Assembly (NCBI GenBank): GCA_003427395.1 | Contig: BFEA01000055.1 | Location: forward strand, 2,497,886 to 2,543,735 | Length of the DNA: 45,850 nt | Reading direction: 5' to 3' | From: Chara braunii | Lineage: Eukaryota; Streptophyta; Charophyceae; Charales; Characeae | Shown: positions 34,011-44,107 of the stretch, one piece after another | How positions within the stretch are numbered: the first letter of the stretch is position 1 | Layout of the letters: the number at the start of each line of letters is the position of its first letter | Position numbers and translations under genes: made by a program | The notes under the pieces: model-generated | What the model saw: only the letters and a program-made list of their open reading frames with translations | The model's database searches: none | Told to the model about the DNA's origin: nothing

Positions 34011-34356
34011 TCAAATCTAGGCCAGCGCCATTCCACTGGTCCTCTAGCCACCACATCAACACTCTCTGATTGGCCGCCTCCTCTTATTGATCACATAACA
34101 TGAATGAACGAACAAAGACTCAATGTCCGATGAATCTTCCACTGCTCCTCTGGAGAAAATACCTCCTTCTCCCTATTCACCGCTCTTCCCAACGATAGCA
34201 CTGCAACTTGAGAGGAGGGCATCTCCCCAATGAAGTCACATGAGGGAATATGACAAACCAAGGGAGTGCTTCAAGACACTCGGGCCGCCGTACAGAGATA
34301 TAACCATGGGGTCTCTCTATCACAGAATTTTGAGAAACCGAACACGGGCAATGGAT

Positions 34357-34724
34357 GCCGGAGAACGGCCCCACTAGCACAGGAGGCAGGGTACGGTCCA
34401 TCCAGTGTGACACTGTGTGGCAGTGGCATGACAAGAACGAAAAGAAAAGGGGGGGGGGGAAAGGAACCTGTGAGGCAGTGGCACGACAAGAACGAAAAGA
34501 AAAGGGAAAAAAAAAATGGGGGGAAAAAAAGGGTTCCTTTTTTTTCCCCTTTTCTTTTCGTTCTTGCCGTCCCACTGCCACACATTGTCGCACCGGATGG
34601 ACCATACCCTGCATCCCGTGCTACCGTCTTCCCCCGAATACAACGTACGGTCATTATTACTGAAAGATACCCTAAATACAGCTAAAATGACCGGGGGAAG
34701 AAGGTAGTGGGGCCATTCTCCGGC
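34357..34724. mobile_element. Inverted-repeat (foldback) element
   Basis: The left arm (34357-34450, GCCGGAGAACGGCCCCACTA to CGAAAAGAAAAGG) matches the reverse complement of 34546-34724. The right arm is interrupted only by the nested MITE at 34624-34704. The spacer holds a second partial copy of the inner arm (GGCAGTGGCACGACAAGAAC) and G- and A-rich runs. No coding sequence lies inside. Confidence 0.75.
34624..34704. mobile_element. 81-bp MITE with 13-bp TIRs and TA target duplication
   Basis: The ends are CCGTCTTCCCCCG and CGGGGGAAGAAGG, inverted repeats at 12 of 13 positions. TA flanks both sides (34622-34623 and 34705-34706). The other arm of the host inverted repeat reads CCACTAGCAC at 34371-34380, an uninterrupted version of the same site with one TA. 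This fits a Tc1/mariner-type (Stowaway-like) insertion. Confidence 0.75.
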
Positions 34725-34981
34725 GGGCCTCCACCGAGAGAGGTAACCTCCCTTCACCAACGAGAGGTAGAAAGCTATGTTTGCAGGGGTCCCCTGTATA
34801 GCCGTAGGAGTTGTGGTAGGTAGTTAGTGAAAGGAAAAAGATATGTTCCATGATGACATGGCAGAGTGCCAGTTAAAAAAAGATATGTGAGGTGAGAGAA
34901 AAATATATGGCTGTCCCCCGATGAGGAGAAGACAGTCTTCTTTTTTTTTTTTTCTAATTCTTTAAAAAAGAAGACAGTTTT

Positions 34982-34982
34982 C

Positions 34983-35014
<32 letters not shown>
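34982..35014 (+). repeat. (CAA)n microsatellite
   Basis: About eleven CAA units, followed by an A-rich stretch. Confidence 0.9.
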
Positions 35015-35216
35015 AAATAAATAAAAAAATAATAAAAAATCAGGAAGAGGGATTCCTAACCATGAGATCACAAATGATCCAATGCCATTGATCACAAAGT
35101 GAGTCCTCCATACACATCCTCTACAAGCGCCACCTTTCTCAAAAAGAAAGAAGCTTGGCACTGATGGTGACGCCCTCCATACACACCCAGGGTCCTGGAG
35201 TGCTTCAACCAAAAAC

Positions 35217-35600
35217 CTGGAGGGGGAGATCCCACTGCCGATGGATGTGGAGTAGTGGAGAGGTTGTGTGACTCAGAAGCGCCGTGGGTTCTACCGGATA
35301 TAGGAGGTGTGTTTTTGTTTGTATTTACGGCGGCGACATATGTGTGTTTTGGGGGCCTTCCCATTGGGTGGTATTTCTTTTCTTTTTGAATAGGTGTTCC
35401 TCTTGGGGTCCCGAACGTGAGTGAACATCATAACGATTTTTCCGTGATGATTTTCACACACCTTCTACTCACCTTTATGTCATTGCCCATGCTTGGAAGA
35501 CATGCCGAAGTGATTGTGGTTTGTGAAATGTTGGGGGGGTTCTATCCCCTCACCGACAGCACATGCTGCATGAAAATGCTCTTGCCGTCCTTTGCCTAAA
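35217..35600 (+). repeat. Dispersed repeat, copy 2
   Basis: Same family and orientation as 30330-30870, starting GGAGGGGGAGATCCCACTGCC and ending near CTCTTGCCGTCC. It is shorter, with an internal deletion. Confidence 0.7.
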
Positions 35601-35760
35601 GTGAATTTCTGTGAGAGCAAAGGAGGAGCGTCCACTGCGGCCTATTTCAAGCAAGCCTCAGATTATCGTCCATGAATTTGGTCAGTTTGCTCACTCGCAT
35701 GCAGCCTTTTTTACTGAGACACTGAGACAGTCATGGTCAGTGAATCATACCTTGAAAACC

Positions 35761-35761
<1 letters not shown>

Positions 35762-35802
<41 letters not shown>
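35762..35802 (+). repeat. Poly-A run of 41 A
   Basis: Uninterrupted A run. The words before and after it are similar (AGTGAATCATACC and AGTGAATCGTACCCTGAC), hinting at a duplication around the tract. Confidence 0.9.
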
Positions 35803-35804
<2 letters not shown>

Positions 35805-36362
35805 GAATCGTACCCTGACATCTGACACCCCTCCTGGAGCAGACACGGTAGATGGAGCACTTTCTTTTCTTTTTTAGCAATTTTTCTGGTCATTTCTTTT
35901 GTCGCGAAATGGTTTTTCGTGGGGATTCGATCGGAGGAACGGAGCGTTGGTACCGGGCGAATAGCGGTAGCGCTCCGGTAACTGCGCCGCTACACGTTTC
36001 ACCGCGCGTAGCGCTGTTCTCCTGAAATCTTCGCCGCCGAGACGAGGATCAGGCCAGGAGTCATGCTCGTCCCACCTCGCGGGCGTAGCCTACGCCTAGA
36101 TGCATCGTACTCCCAGAACAGTCCATAGCCTCAGTAGGGTAGGACACCCTCCATAGCCAAAACCTCGGCACTAAGCCGAGCAACGGAGGAACAGCTTCAA
36201 GCGACCTCCCTCCTTCATCAGCGCTGAAGTACAGAGAGTAGAAGTTAGGTATGATGTTGGAAAGAGTGGACATGTCAGTGTGACCATCTGATCTCGTGGA
36301 GCAATCCTAATACCCTAATCTGGCAACGGAATGTGTACACACCTCCGAACGAAGGAAGTTTC

Positions 36363-36676
36363 GGAGGAACGGAGTCTAGAGAAAAAAAAAAAAAAGAAGT
36401 GTAGGATGTACCTACCCGATTTCCAGTCCGAACTCTCACATGAATGGGCCGATCCTCGCGTTACTCATCGCGGTAACTGTCACTTACCACGAGCGGAGTG
36501 AAAGTATCCAGTGTCTCACGGTTGGAGGAACGGAGTCTAGAGAAAAAAAAAGTGTAGGATGTACCGACCCAATTTCCAGTCCAAACTCTCGCATGAATGG
36601 GCCTATCCTCGCGTTACTCATCGCGGTAACTATGACTTACCACGACCAGAGTGAAAGTATCCAGTGTCTCACGGTA
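36363..36676 (+). repeat. 161-bp tandem duplication
   Basis: GGAGGAACGGAGTCTAGAGA begins at 36363 and 36524. Both copies continue through GTGTAGGATGTACC, CATGAATGGGCC and GAAAGTATCCAGTGTCTCAC. GGAGGAACGGAG also appears once at about 35933. Confidence 0.85.
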
Positions 36677-36728
36677 GGGGAAATTCGGTTTCTGTCTACT
36701 GGAGGACAAGGATTTGTTCCAGCACCAG

Positions 36729-37070
36729 CACCTCGTGGATGCATTCTGACCTCAGTTACTCGCAATTTCGCAAAGTCACACGATCTGCCAGTTCACGATG
36801 CTTTTACTGAGGTAATTATCATATTATGAGCAGAACGAAGCACTTGTACTGGTCACGATAAAGGCATAGTAATCAGGAAAGGACGGTTGGAATATGAGGT
36901 TGGTGCGCCTCGTAGATGCATTCCGACCTCGATTACTCGCAAGCCATGCAACCTGCCAATTCAGACTGCTATTACTGAGGTAATTATCATAATACGTGCA
37001 GAACGGAGCGATTCTACTGGTCACGATAAAGGAATAGTAATCAGGAACAGACAGAAGGAATGGGAGGATT
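36729..37070 (+). repeat. ~177-bp tandem duplication
   Basis: GATGCATTCTGACCTCAGTT near 36738 recurs as GATGCATTCCGACCTCGATT near 36915. Both copies continue through ACTGAGGTAATTATCAT, GGTCACGATAAAGG and ATAGTAATCAGGAA. Together with 36363-36676 it lies just before LINE-B and may belong to its 5' region. Confidence 0.8.
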
Positions 37071-37251
37071 ATGTCGTACGAATGGCCGGAATATTAGTTT
37101 GGCTGCATTGAGGTAATCATCCCTCACCACGAGCGGAAGGAATCTACGCTACTCAACTAGGCACGTCAGAAGGTAGGTAGGAAAGAAAATTAGTGGAAGA
37201 TAGAAGACTTTCCGCTCCATCGCTTCGGAAGGCAAACAGGCAAAGGCTAGA

Positions 37252-37255
<4 letters not shown>

Positions 37256-37318
<63 letters not shown>
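37256..37318 (+). repeat. (GA)n microsatellite
   Basis: About 60 bp of pure GA, giving Arg-Glu ORFs on one strand and Ser-Leu ORFs on the other. Confidence 0.95.
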
Positions 37319-37319
<1 letters not shown>

Positions 37320-37687
37320 AAGAGAGAAATTCTCTCGAACGAGAAAGAAGGGGAAGACCTCGTCAACGAAGTAACCAGGACGGGATGAATGAAATGCCGA
37401 GCGGGAAGACAGGAACCGGGCTCAGCAGGGAGGAAGTAGTTAACAGGATCAAGCAGTTGGTGGTTTGAATCGTAATCCAACCCCCATGTACAACACTGAG
37501 CCTGATCAAGTTACTGCCATCCACTGAAGAGTCAGTACCACGATCTACTCCACTCCCCCAGGCTGCTGTTGTTCAACACTTAGGCGAAAGTTATTCCCTT
37601 TAGCACAAAGGTACAGCACACTCAGTGGCGATCTGGTACCTAGGAAGCTAGGAGCCCTCCTTGCGACCCCTGAATAGGTCGGTGCAA

Positions 37688-40591
37688 ATGGAACCAGATC
37701 GGAGTATGGGAATGGCCCAGCTAGGAGCAATTGGCAGATACATTCCACCAACTATGAGGACAATCAATTATCAACGAGCGGAAAGAGATCGAAGAACAGT
37801 AGCCAATGGACCGAGCGGACCACCAATTAGACAGAGCGATCCTCAGGAGGCAGCAGACAGAGTACGAGCGTTAGTGGAAAGGTGTTATGACGAGGGCATT
37901 TGCCCGGACGGACTGGATCTGGGTGAAGTCGTAGAGGATGAGCAAGGGAAACGTTTTGTAGTTCATGACGAGATTGACAACATCAAAGAAAGTTGGCTGA
38001 AAGAACACACGGTTATAATAGTGTTCCAAGAAGAAGCAAGACATCTATCAAGACAAGTCAAGGAGGACCTGATAACTTGTGATAAGAGCTCACGAAGACG
38101 GATGGATGTCACAAACGATTTTCAACCTAGAAAAAGGTAGAGGCAGAATCAGAATTGAGGGGCAAAATGTGGCTTCATACGTAGCTAAAGCCATGGAAGT
38201 GGCAGACTCACTGTTGAGATCAAGAGAAGTCAAGTTGAAGCTAGGTCCGAACGAATACATAACGGCATTCAAGCCTTGGATGCCGAAGCAGGAGCTCTGG
38301 GAACTGAAACTGCAGGAGGCAGAGACCAATTTCTGGATAATAGCATTGCGAATCCCATTGGACGCATACTATTGTCTCCATGGTGCAGTGAGCAGCATGT
38401 TCGAAGAAGTATTGGAGATGCACCCGCCAGAGTACGACAAAACAAGACCGAAATTGATGAATGTCAAGCTGGATCTACATCCAGGAGCACGGTTTTATGT
38501 AGAGAACGAGCGGGTTATTGAATCTCCGAAAGGAGGCAAGTGGAAGGTTGAAATAGCAACTCCCTACACGGATTGGTGCAGAAAGTGCAGGTGGTACTAC
38601 CATAGAGAGGAAAACTGCCCAAGGAATCGAAATCAGGAGGAAAGGGGGAACGAAAGAGGAACAAGGGCATGAGGACATCAAATACGGTTCCGGCAACACC
38701 TGAACAACAGGGATCAGAATGTCAGGAAGCAACAACAGACAAATCTCGAGGAGCCAAACGGGTGGAAGAGTCGGGACCGTCTAATGCGAGAGGTCCCAAC
38801 ATAAACGAAGCACATGGAGTACAATGTCAAGGGCCGGGGCCTCAGGGACCAACAGACAGAGCTTCAAGCAAGGCGAGCCACCCTTCAAACAGGGACAGGC
38901 CACGCAGCGAGTCTATGCACGTAAGACGGGACGCCAACTGAAGAACGAAACCTGGGGCAAGACCCGCCAGCCAACATCAGAGGCCAATCAGAGAGAGCTC
39001 ATAGGTCAGACCTCAGGGTAGTGCAGGTCATCGAGAGTTTCATCCTACTCAGCCTACGACGGCCCGTTGGGGTGGTAGAAGAGGATGGTCAACCGGACCG
39101 ATCCCAGAAGAAACAGCGATAGAGGTGGGAAACAGAGAAACGGAGTGGAGGGAACATTTGTATCTGCATCAAGAACACCGGAGATCGCAAGTATGCGCGG
39201 GTCAGCCATGGATGGCAGCACTCAGACAGCAACCCGAGCACCAACACAAGTTCCATGAGGAAATCACCAATTTTGCCTTCGCTCCTCCGATGCAGCACTA
39301 CCATCAGTTGGTGGCACCAGAGTATCCCCAGCCCAGATATCCGACGACTAATTTCGATTGGGGGTCGGTGGCACAACAACAGCAGGGTGCAGAAGGTTTT
39401 GGACAACCGGGACAGACTGGGTGGATGCAGTGCAGAGATCCAAACTTGGAGTTGGAACAGACTATGCTGGGACAGAGAAGAAGAAACGACACTTCCTGGC
39501 GGGCGTGGGTTGACGAGGAAACAAGAAGACAAAAGCTCACGGGACAGGAGGTCGGAGGCCACCCCAACAGGCGAACCTTCGATACGAGGTGGGTAGACGA
39601 GGTTGCAGGAGGAGCAGTCTCTACAGTCCCGGCGGGCCGAACAGGGGGCGACAGAGAGGGAAGGAAGGGAGGAGAGGCTGAGGAGTATGGCAACTTACCG
39701 CAAGGAGAGCTTTCCAAAACTTCAGTGGCATCTCAATCCTGCGTCAGAATGGGCAGCGAAGCGGAGGAGGATCGGCTGAGTCGAGAATTTTCGAAATCCT
39801 CAATGGAAAGCTCTTCCCACTCAGGTGTACAAAGATTTGGAGGGGAGGCACAAACACAGGCCCGGAGGCACGGTGTAGACCGAAGCAAGCGCTTGGAGGT
39901 GGTGCACAATCGGCAGGTAGAAACTGTTGAAAGGAGAGTAGTGCCTCTGATGTGCACGAAAGCTATAGACGGTACCTACCTTCTAGCCCTCACGAACAGC
40001 GAGGGCAGGCCATGTATCCCATCTGAAAAGACGGATAAGGCTCCAACACCCTCAACAATCCTGCGGATTACCAGAAAACTGTATGGGGAGCACGTGCCTG
40101 TCAGAATCATTCCGAGCTCTTCCATGATAAACATCACATGTGAGACTACACACGGCTTCATCAAATTCTACTTTTCGTTGCTGGATGCAAGAATCCCATT
40201 GGAGTATGCAGAGACTCTGACGAAGTCTGGGGTCAAATGGTACCACATGGACGTGGTAAGAGAGAGGAGCTCCCTCAAATTGGCCCAGATTTCAGTGCTA
40301 CACAACATCAGCGCACCGATGTTACTGTTGCTGAACGAGAAGCTATCAGCGGAGGAAAGACTCCAGTCAGAGTTTATGACGGACAGTCTAACAAGAGACT
40401 GGGCTATACGCTCGCATACAGACTCCTCGAGGGGCAGTTCGAGGGGTAGCCTAAGATCACAGTCCATGGCACAAGCCCTCTCAACATCGGGCAGGGCGGA
40501 GGAAGTCGATCAGCAGCAGGGAGCGCGCAACGAACAAGGACAATTCATCCGCATCCAAAATCAAGCGGCAGAACAACAAATTAATGGATAA
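37688..40591 (+). pseudogene. LINE-B ORF1: long zinc-knuckle protein with extra C-terminal domain
   Basis: The ATG at 37688 starts a frame that is basic at first and then carries the N-domain with WLKEHTVIIVFQEEARH. A frameshift near 38080 leads to AHEDGWMSQTIF and WMPKQELWELKLQEAETNFW. A perfect CCHC knuckle, CRKCRWYYHREENC, lies at about 38576-38620. A Gln/Gly/Arg-rich low-complexity region follows, with frame changes between 38670 and 39125. The last 150 codons form a hydrophobic alpha/beta-like domain beginning VVPLMCTKAIDGTYLLAL (about 39938 on), matched in LINE-A. The total of about 968 codons is unusually large. The stop TAA overlaps the ORF2 start. Confidence 0.8.
40584..40591 (+). 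promoter_or_regulatory. ORF1/ORF2 overlap ATGGATAA
   Basis: The ORF2 ATG (40584-40586) and the ORF1 TAA (40589-40591) overlap. LINE-A has the equivalent overlap TAATG at 20553. Such overlaps allow termination-reinitiation of translation; that use is inferred. Confidence 0.6.
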
Positions 40592-43560
40592 GCTCAAGGT
40601 AGCTACATGGAATCTGCAAAGGCTGGGTGACACTGGAGGTAGACAGAAGAGGAGGAGGGTTAAGACTTGGATGCACGACCGAAAGGTCAATTGCTTACTA
40701 ATCCAATAATCCAAACTGGATGAGGAAAAGTTGGCGAATTTGGGGATCTGGTGGAACGGCCCACAGATATGCGCTTCGGCGCAAGGGACAAGCGGAGGGG
40801 TAGGTATACTGCTGCACCGGGACCTGCAGAAGAAGTTAGTAGATGCGGAGGCAGACATCTGGGGCACATGGGCGTGGGTCAGACTGCTAGCAAGGGAGGA
40901 AGACTGGGTAGTGATGACAGTCTATGCGCCCACGAACGTAGTCGAACGAACGAGGTTTTTTAAGGGACTGATGTCGCACATCCCAAAAATCAAAAACTTG
41001 GTAATTGCAGGGGATTGAAACCTATCCCTAGATGAAGCACTAAAATCAGACTCTCGTATCGCAAAGAGAAGAGGTGTCCAGACACTGATGGAACTTGCAG
41101 CGGAGCTGAACTTATCAGACCCATTCAGACTGTTGTCACCGAACGACCCAGGTTATACTTGAACATCACACATCCAAAGGGAGAGAGGCACAGTTGTTAG
41201 AAGAAGACTGGACTACTTCATGGTGGCCAGCCCGATCGTGGAGGGAGTCACAGCGGTGCAACAGCTCTGCAACCCGCTCTCGGACCATAAACTAGTGGTT
41301 GTGGATATCAGGCTGCGGTCCGGCGTGAAATGTGGGAAAAACTTCTTTAGGTTGAATGCACAAAATTGGGAGGACCCAGGTTTGCTGGATTGGGTAGAGC
41401 AGCACATGAAAAGCTGGGAAAAAGCGAAACACCTCTTCCCCACCACAGATGAATGAATGGATGAAGGCATTGTCATCATCTCAAGTGTCCTCAATGTCTG
41501 TTCGAGGATCCTGGCCAGATCAAGGAACAAGAAAGAATCATAGGGCACTCGATATCAATGTTGGCCTGGGCAGTTGAAAGGGAGAGACGGATGGTTGAGT
41601 GGGAGAACATACAGGCGGATAAGGAAAGAAGATGGGTGGATTTACTCAAGGAAAAGAGCATAGAGACCAGCGACAAGATGAACAAGGAAACATTTCAGAA
41701 GCTACTACCGCGCCGCTCAGTCCATCAAATGGTAGAGCTGAAGCACCCCTTCAACAGCACAGCGTCAGCGGCCGCCACAGCGACAGGCATGCTAGATTAC
41801 GCGAACATGTACTACAAGGACATCCTCACAACTCGTCGACCCTAGGACGGAGTCTACACCAATCTTAGGGAGGTGTCTGACTTATGGCAAGACACAAGGG
41901 TGGAAATGTCAACCTCGGCAAGACTGGACTTGGACAGACCTATTACGCTGGAGGAGACCACCCGAACACTGAGATCAATGGCAAGAGGTAAATCCCCAGG
42001 TCTGGATGGATTAACAGTGGAATTCTACTCCAAATGTTGGAAAACGGTTGGACCGCCGCGTGTTGTGGAACTGTACAATGGAGTCCTAACGGGGGGGAAA
42101 CTAAGGAGTATGATGACGCATGGGGTCATCTCGGTTCTATTAAAAAAAGGCGACAAGACGAAGGTGAGGAATTGGCGCCCAATCTCTCTCCTGAATGTGT
42201 CTTACAAGATCTTGGCCAAGACGCTTGCAAGGAAGCTGGGATAGTACTAACTTGTGCTGGTAGATAAAAAACAAGGGGCATTTGTCCAAAGGAGGTCAAT
42301 CTTCAACAACATTGCAACGGTGATTGAAGTCCTTGAGGTAGTACAAGCAGAGCAGCTTGACACAATGGTCCTCCTGATCGACTTAGAGAAGGCCTACGAC
42401 AAGGGGGGATGGACCTTCGTCATGACTACGCTAAGGCACATGGGGTTCGGGGACTCCGGGGAGAGCTTTTGCAAATGGGTAGTGGCCCTGTATACACTAT
42501 CAACCTCAACGGTCATGATCAACGGCTTTCTCTCAGCCCCGTTCAAACTGACAAGATCACTGCGTCAAGGCTGCCCGCTAGCACCCCTGCTTTTTGTCCT
42601 CTAGATGGAGGTGCTGCTTAACCGTATAAGGCAACACCCACTAATTCGCGGGTTGTCCCTGAACGATTCAAGAGTGTAGGGTTAAAGCCCTAACAGACGA
42701 TCTCTTCACAGTCTGCGAGAACACGGTACCGGCCTTGACAGCGCTGAAGGAAATGATGACCGAGTATTTCACTCTATCCGAGGCGTCGGTGAATTGGTCC
42801 AAATCCACCTATTTGCTGCCAAGCCAGTTTGAACTAAAACTTGAGTGGGGTATGAAGAGAATTGCGGAGGGAGAGGAGGAAAGATTCCTGGGAGTTTTGG
42901 TGAGTCTCCAAGTGGAAGCTTCCGCGCAAGGGACACTTCTCCAAAGCAGGATAGCAGCAAGGTTGAATCTGTGGGGCTCAGCCTGGCACCTCTCATTGAT
43001 TGATCGGGCCTTGGTAGCCAACGTCGCCTTGTTCTCAATCCTCTGGTTCGTAAGAGGAGGAAAGTCTTAGCTGCAGTACGGAGGTTGGTGGCCCGTTTTC
43101 TCTGGAAAACGAGATCAAAGAAGGAGGAAGGTTTCATAACCAAGGTGGCATGGGAACTGATCACGCTCCCACGCCCGGAGGGAGGTCTTGGAAAGTGGGA
43201 CCCTGCAAGGAAGAATAAAGCACAGCTGAGAAGCTGGCTGTGTAAAGTGGCAATGGCATACTCGAAGGAAAACTGGGTAGATCTAGCTGAAAGACTGTTG
43301 ATGAGGGAATGGGGTTTAAGCAGACCAGAAGATGTTTGGGTTTGCTTCTTTATGGAATCATTCAGAAGGAAACGCCTAAAGTCTAAGTTTTGGAGAGCTA
43401 TCATAAGAGCCTGGAGAGATCTTCCCCCGGATGTTCCAACCCTGCCACGCACGAAAGAGGAAGTCCTAGCCCAACAACTTTTTGAGAATCCAAACATACT
43501 CACCCAAGATGGCCGCCCCTTCCTCGCAGACGGCTCAGCATATTCCTTTGGGATGGCGTC
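40584..43560 (+). pseudogene. LINE-B ORF2: endonuclease-reverse transcriptase, broken and truncated
   Basis: The ATG at 40584 overlaps the ORF1 stop in ATGGATAA. The endonuclease part has KVATWNLQRLGD, SKLDEEKL, VMTVYAPTN, AGD*NLSLD and SDHKLVVVDI (40590-41320). Stops are TAA near 40708, TGA at 41016-41018 (W in LINE-A, GDW) and TGA at 41160-41162 (W expected in the YTW motif). RT has NWRPISLLNVSYK, LLIDLEKAYDKGGW and SLRQGCPLAPLLFVL, then TAG at 42602-42604, where LINE-A has Gln. Motif C reads LTDD near 42695 instead of FADD. Additional frameshifts lie near 42245, 42605 and 43075. Similarity to LINE-A ends at about 43555. Confidence 0.85.
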
Positions 43561-43570
43561 TATGAATCCC

Positions 43571-44010
43571 CCGCGGTCATGACCGGGGGGTCAATCTCGG
43601 CCCGCGGTCGGGATCCCGACCGCCGAGGTCGGCTGCGGGCAAGGGCCGCGGTCGGAAAACCCCGACATTTTTAATTCCTAGGATAATAGGCCAAAAAAAA
43701 AACAAAAAATATGGGGTTGTAGGTTGTTTTGCACTCTACAAGCATATATGTTTAGTTTTATTTTTTGACTTCGTTTTCAATTTAAAAAAAAATGAAAAAC
43801 AGAAATCCCTCAGGAAAAAGTTCTTCACTTTATTCTTTTAGTAAGAAAAATAAAGGATTTTGTTTATTTTTTATCTCAAATTTGGTAACGAGTTTTGATA
43901 TGACCCCAAGTTAAAAGTTGCTCAGTTTATTTTTTGGCATAACACATAGCTTTTTCCGATTTTTCTGAATTTTTTTTTTTTTTTTCTTTTTTTTTTCCTT
44001 GACCGCGGAC
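43571..44010 (+). repeat. AT-rich interspersed repeat with GC-rich palindromic ends, copy 2
   Basis: It begins with a GC-rich palindromic block (CGGTCATGACCG, then GCGGTCGGGATCCCGACCGC at 43604-43623, a perfect 20-bp palindrome). It continues as an A/T-rich core and closes near GACCGCGGACC (about 44001). The core segment CTCAGTTTATTTTTTGGCAT followed by AACACATAG matches copy 1 (29390-29640) in the opposite orientation. No coding potential is seen. Confidence 0.65.
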
Positions 44011-44076
44011 CGTGTGTGTGTGTGTATGTGTGAGGGGTGGTGCGGGGGGGGGGAACCAACCCCTCCCCCACCAATT

Positions 44077-44107
<31 letters not shown>

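Larger units (their letters stand above)
37688..43560 (+). mobile_element. LINE-B: second L1-type element, decayed and 3'-truncated
   Basis: Same layout and family as LINE-A but on the plus strand: ORF1 37688-40591, ORF2 from 40584. Shared segments include WLKEHTVIIVF in ORF1, and LTRSLRQGCPLAPLLFV and SWNWSK/SVNWSKS-type RT sequence in ORF2. The similarity to LINE-A stops near 43555 (SAYSFGMA against GKGSFGKAW), where GC-rich palindromic sequence of another repeat begins. The zf-RVT tail seen in LINE-A is therefore missing. The 5' edge is set at the ORF1 ATG; the leader probably extends upstream. Confidence 0.85.

Noticed and set aside
33286-34062. ORFs of 166-244 codons made of Glu/Arg/Lys or Ser/Leu/Phe runs
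   Set aside because: Translation of the GAA/GAC triplet tract, open in all frames, with no protein-like segments.
24707-42604. Reassigned or read-through TAG codons
   Set aside because: TGA and TAA stops, frameshifts and catalytic-site changes occur in the same elements, so ordinary decay explains them better.
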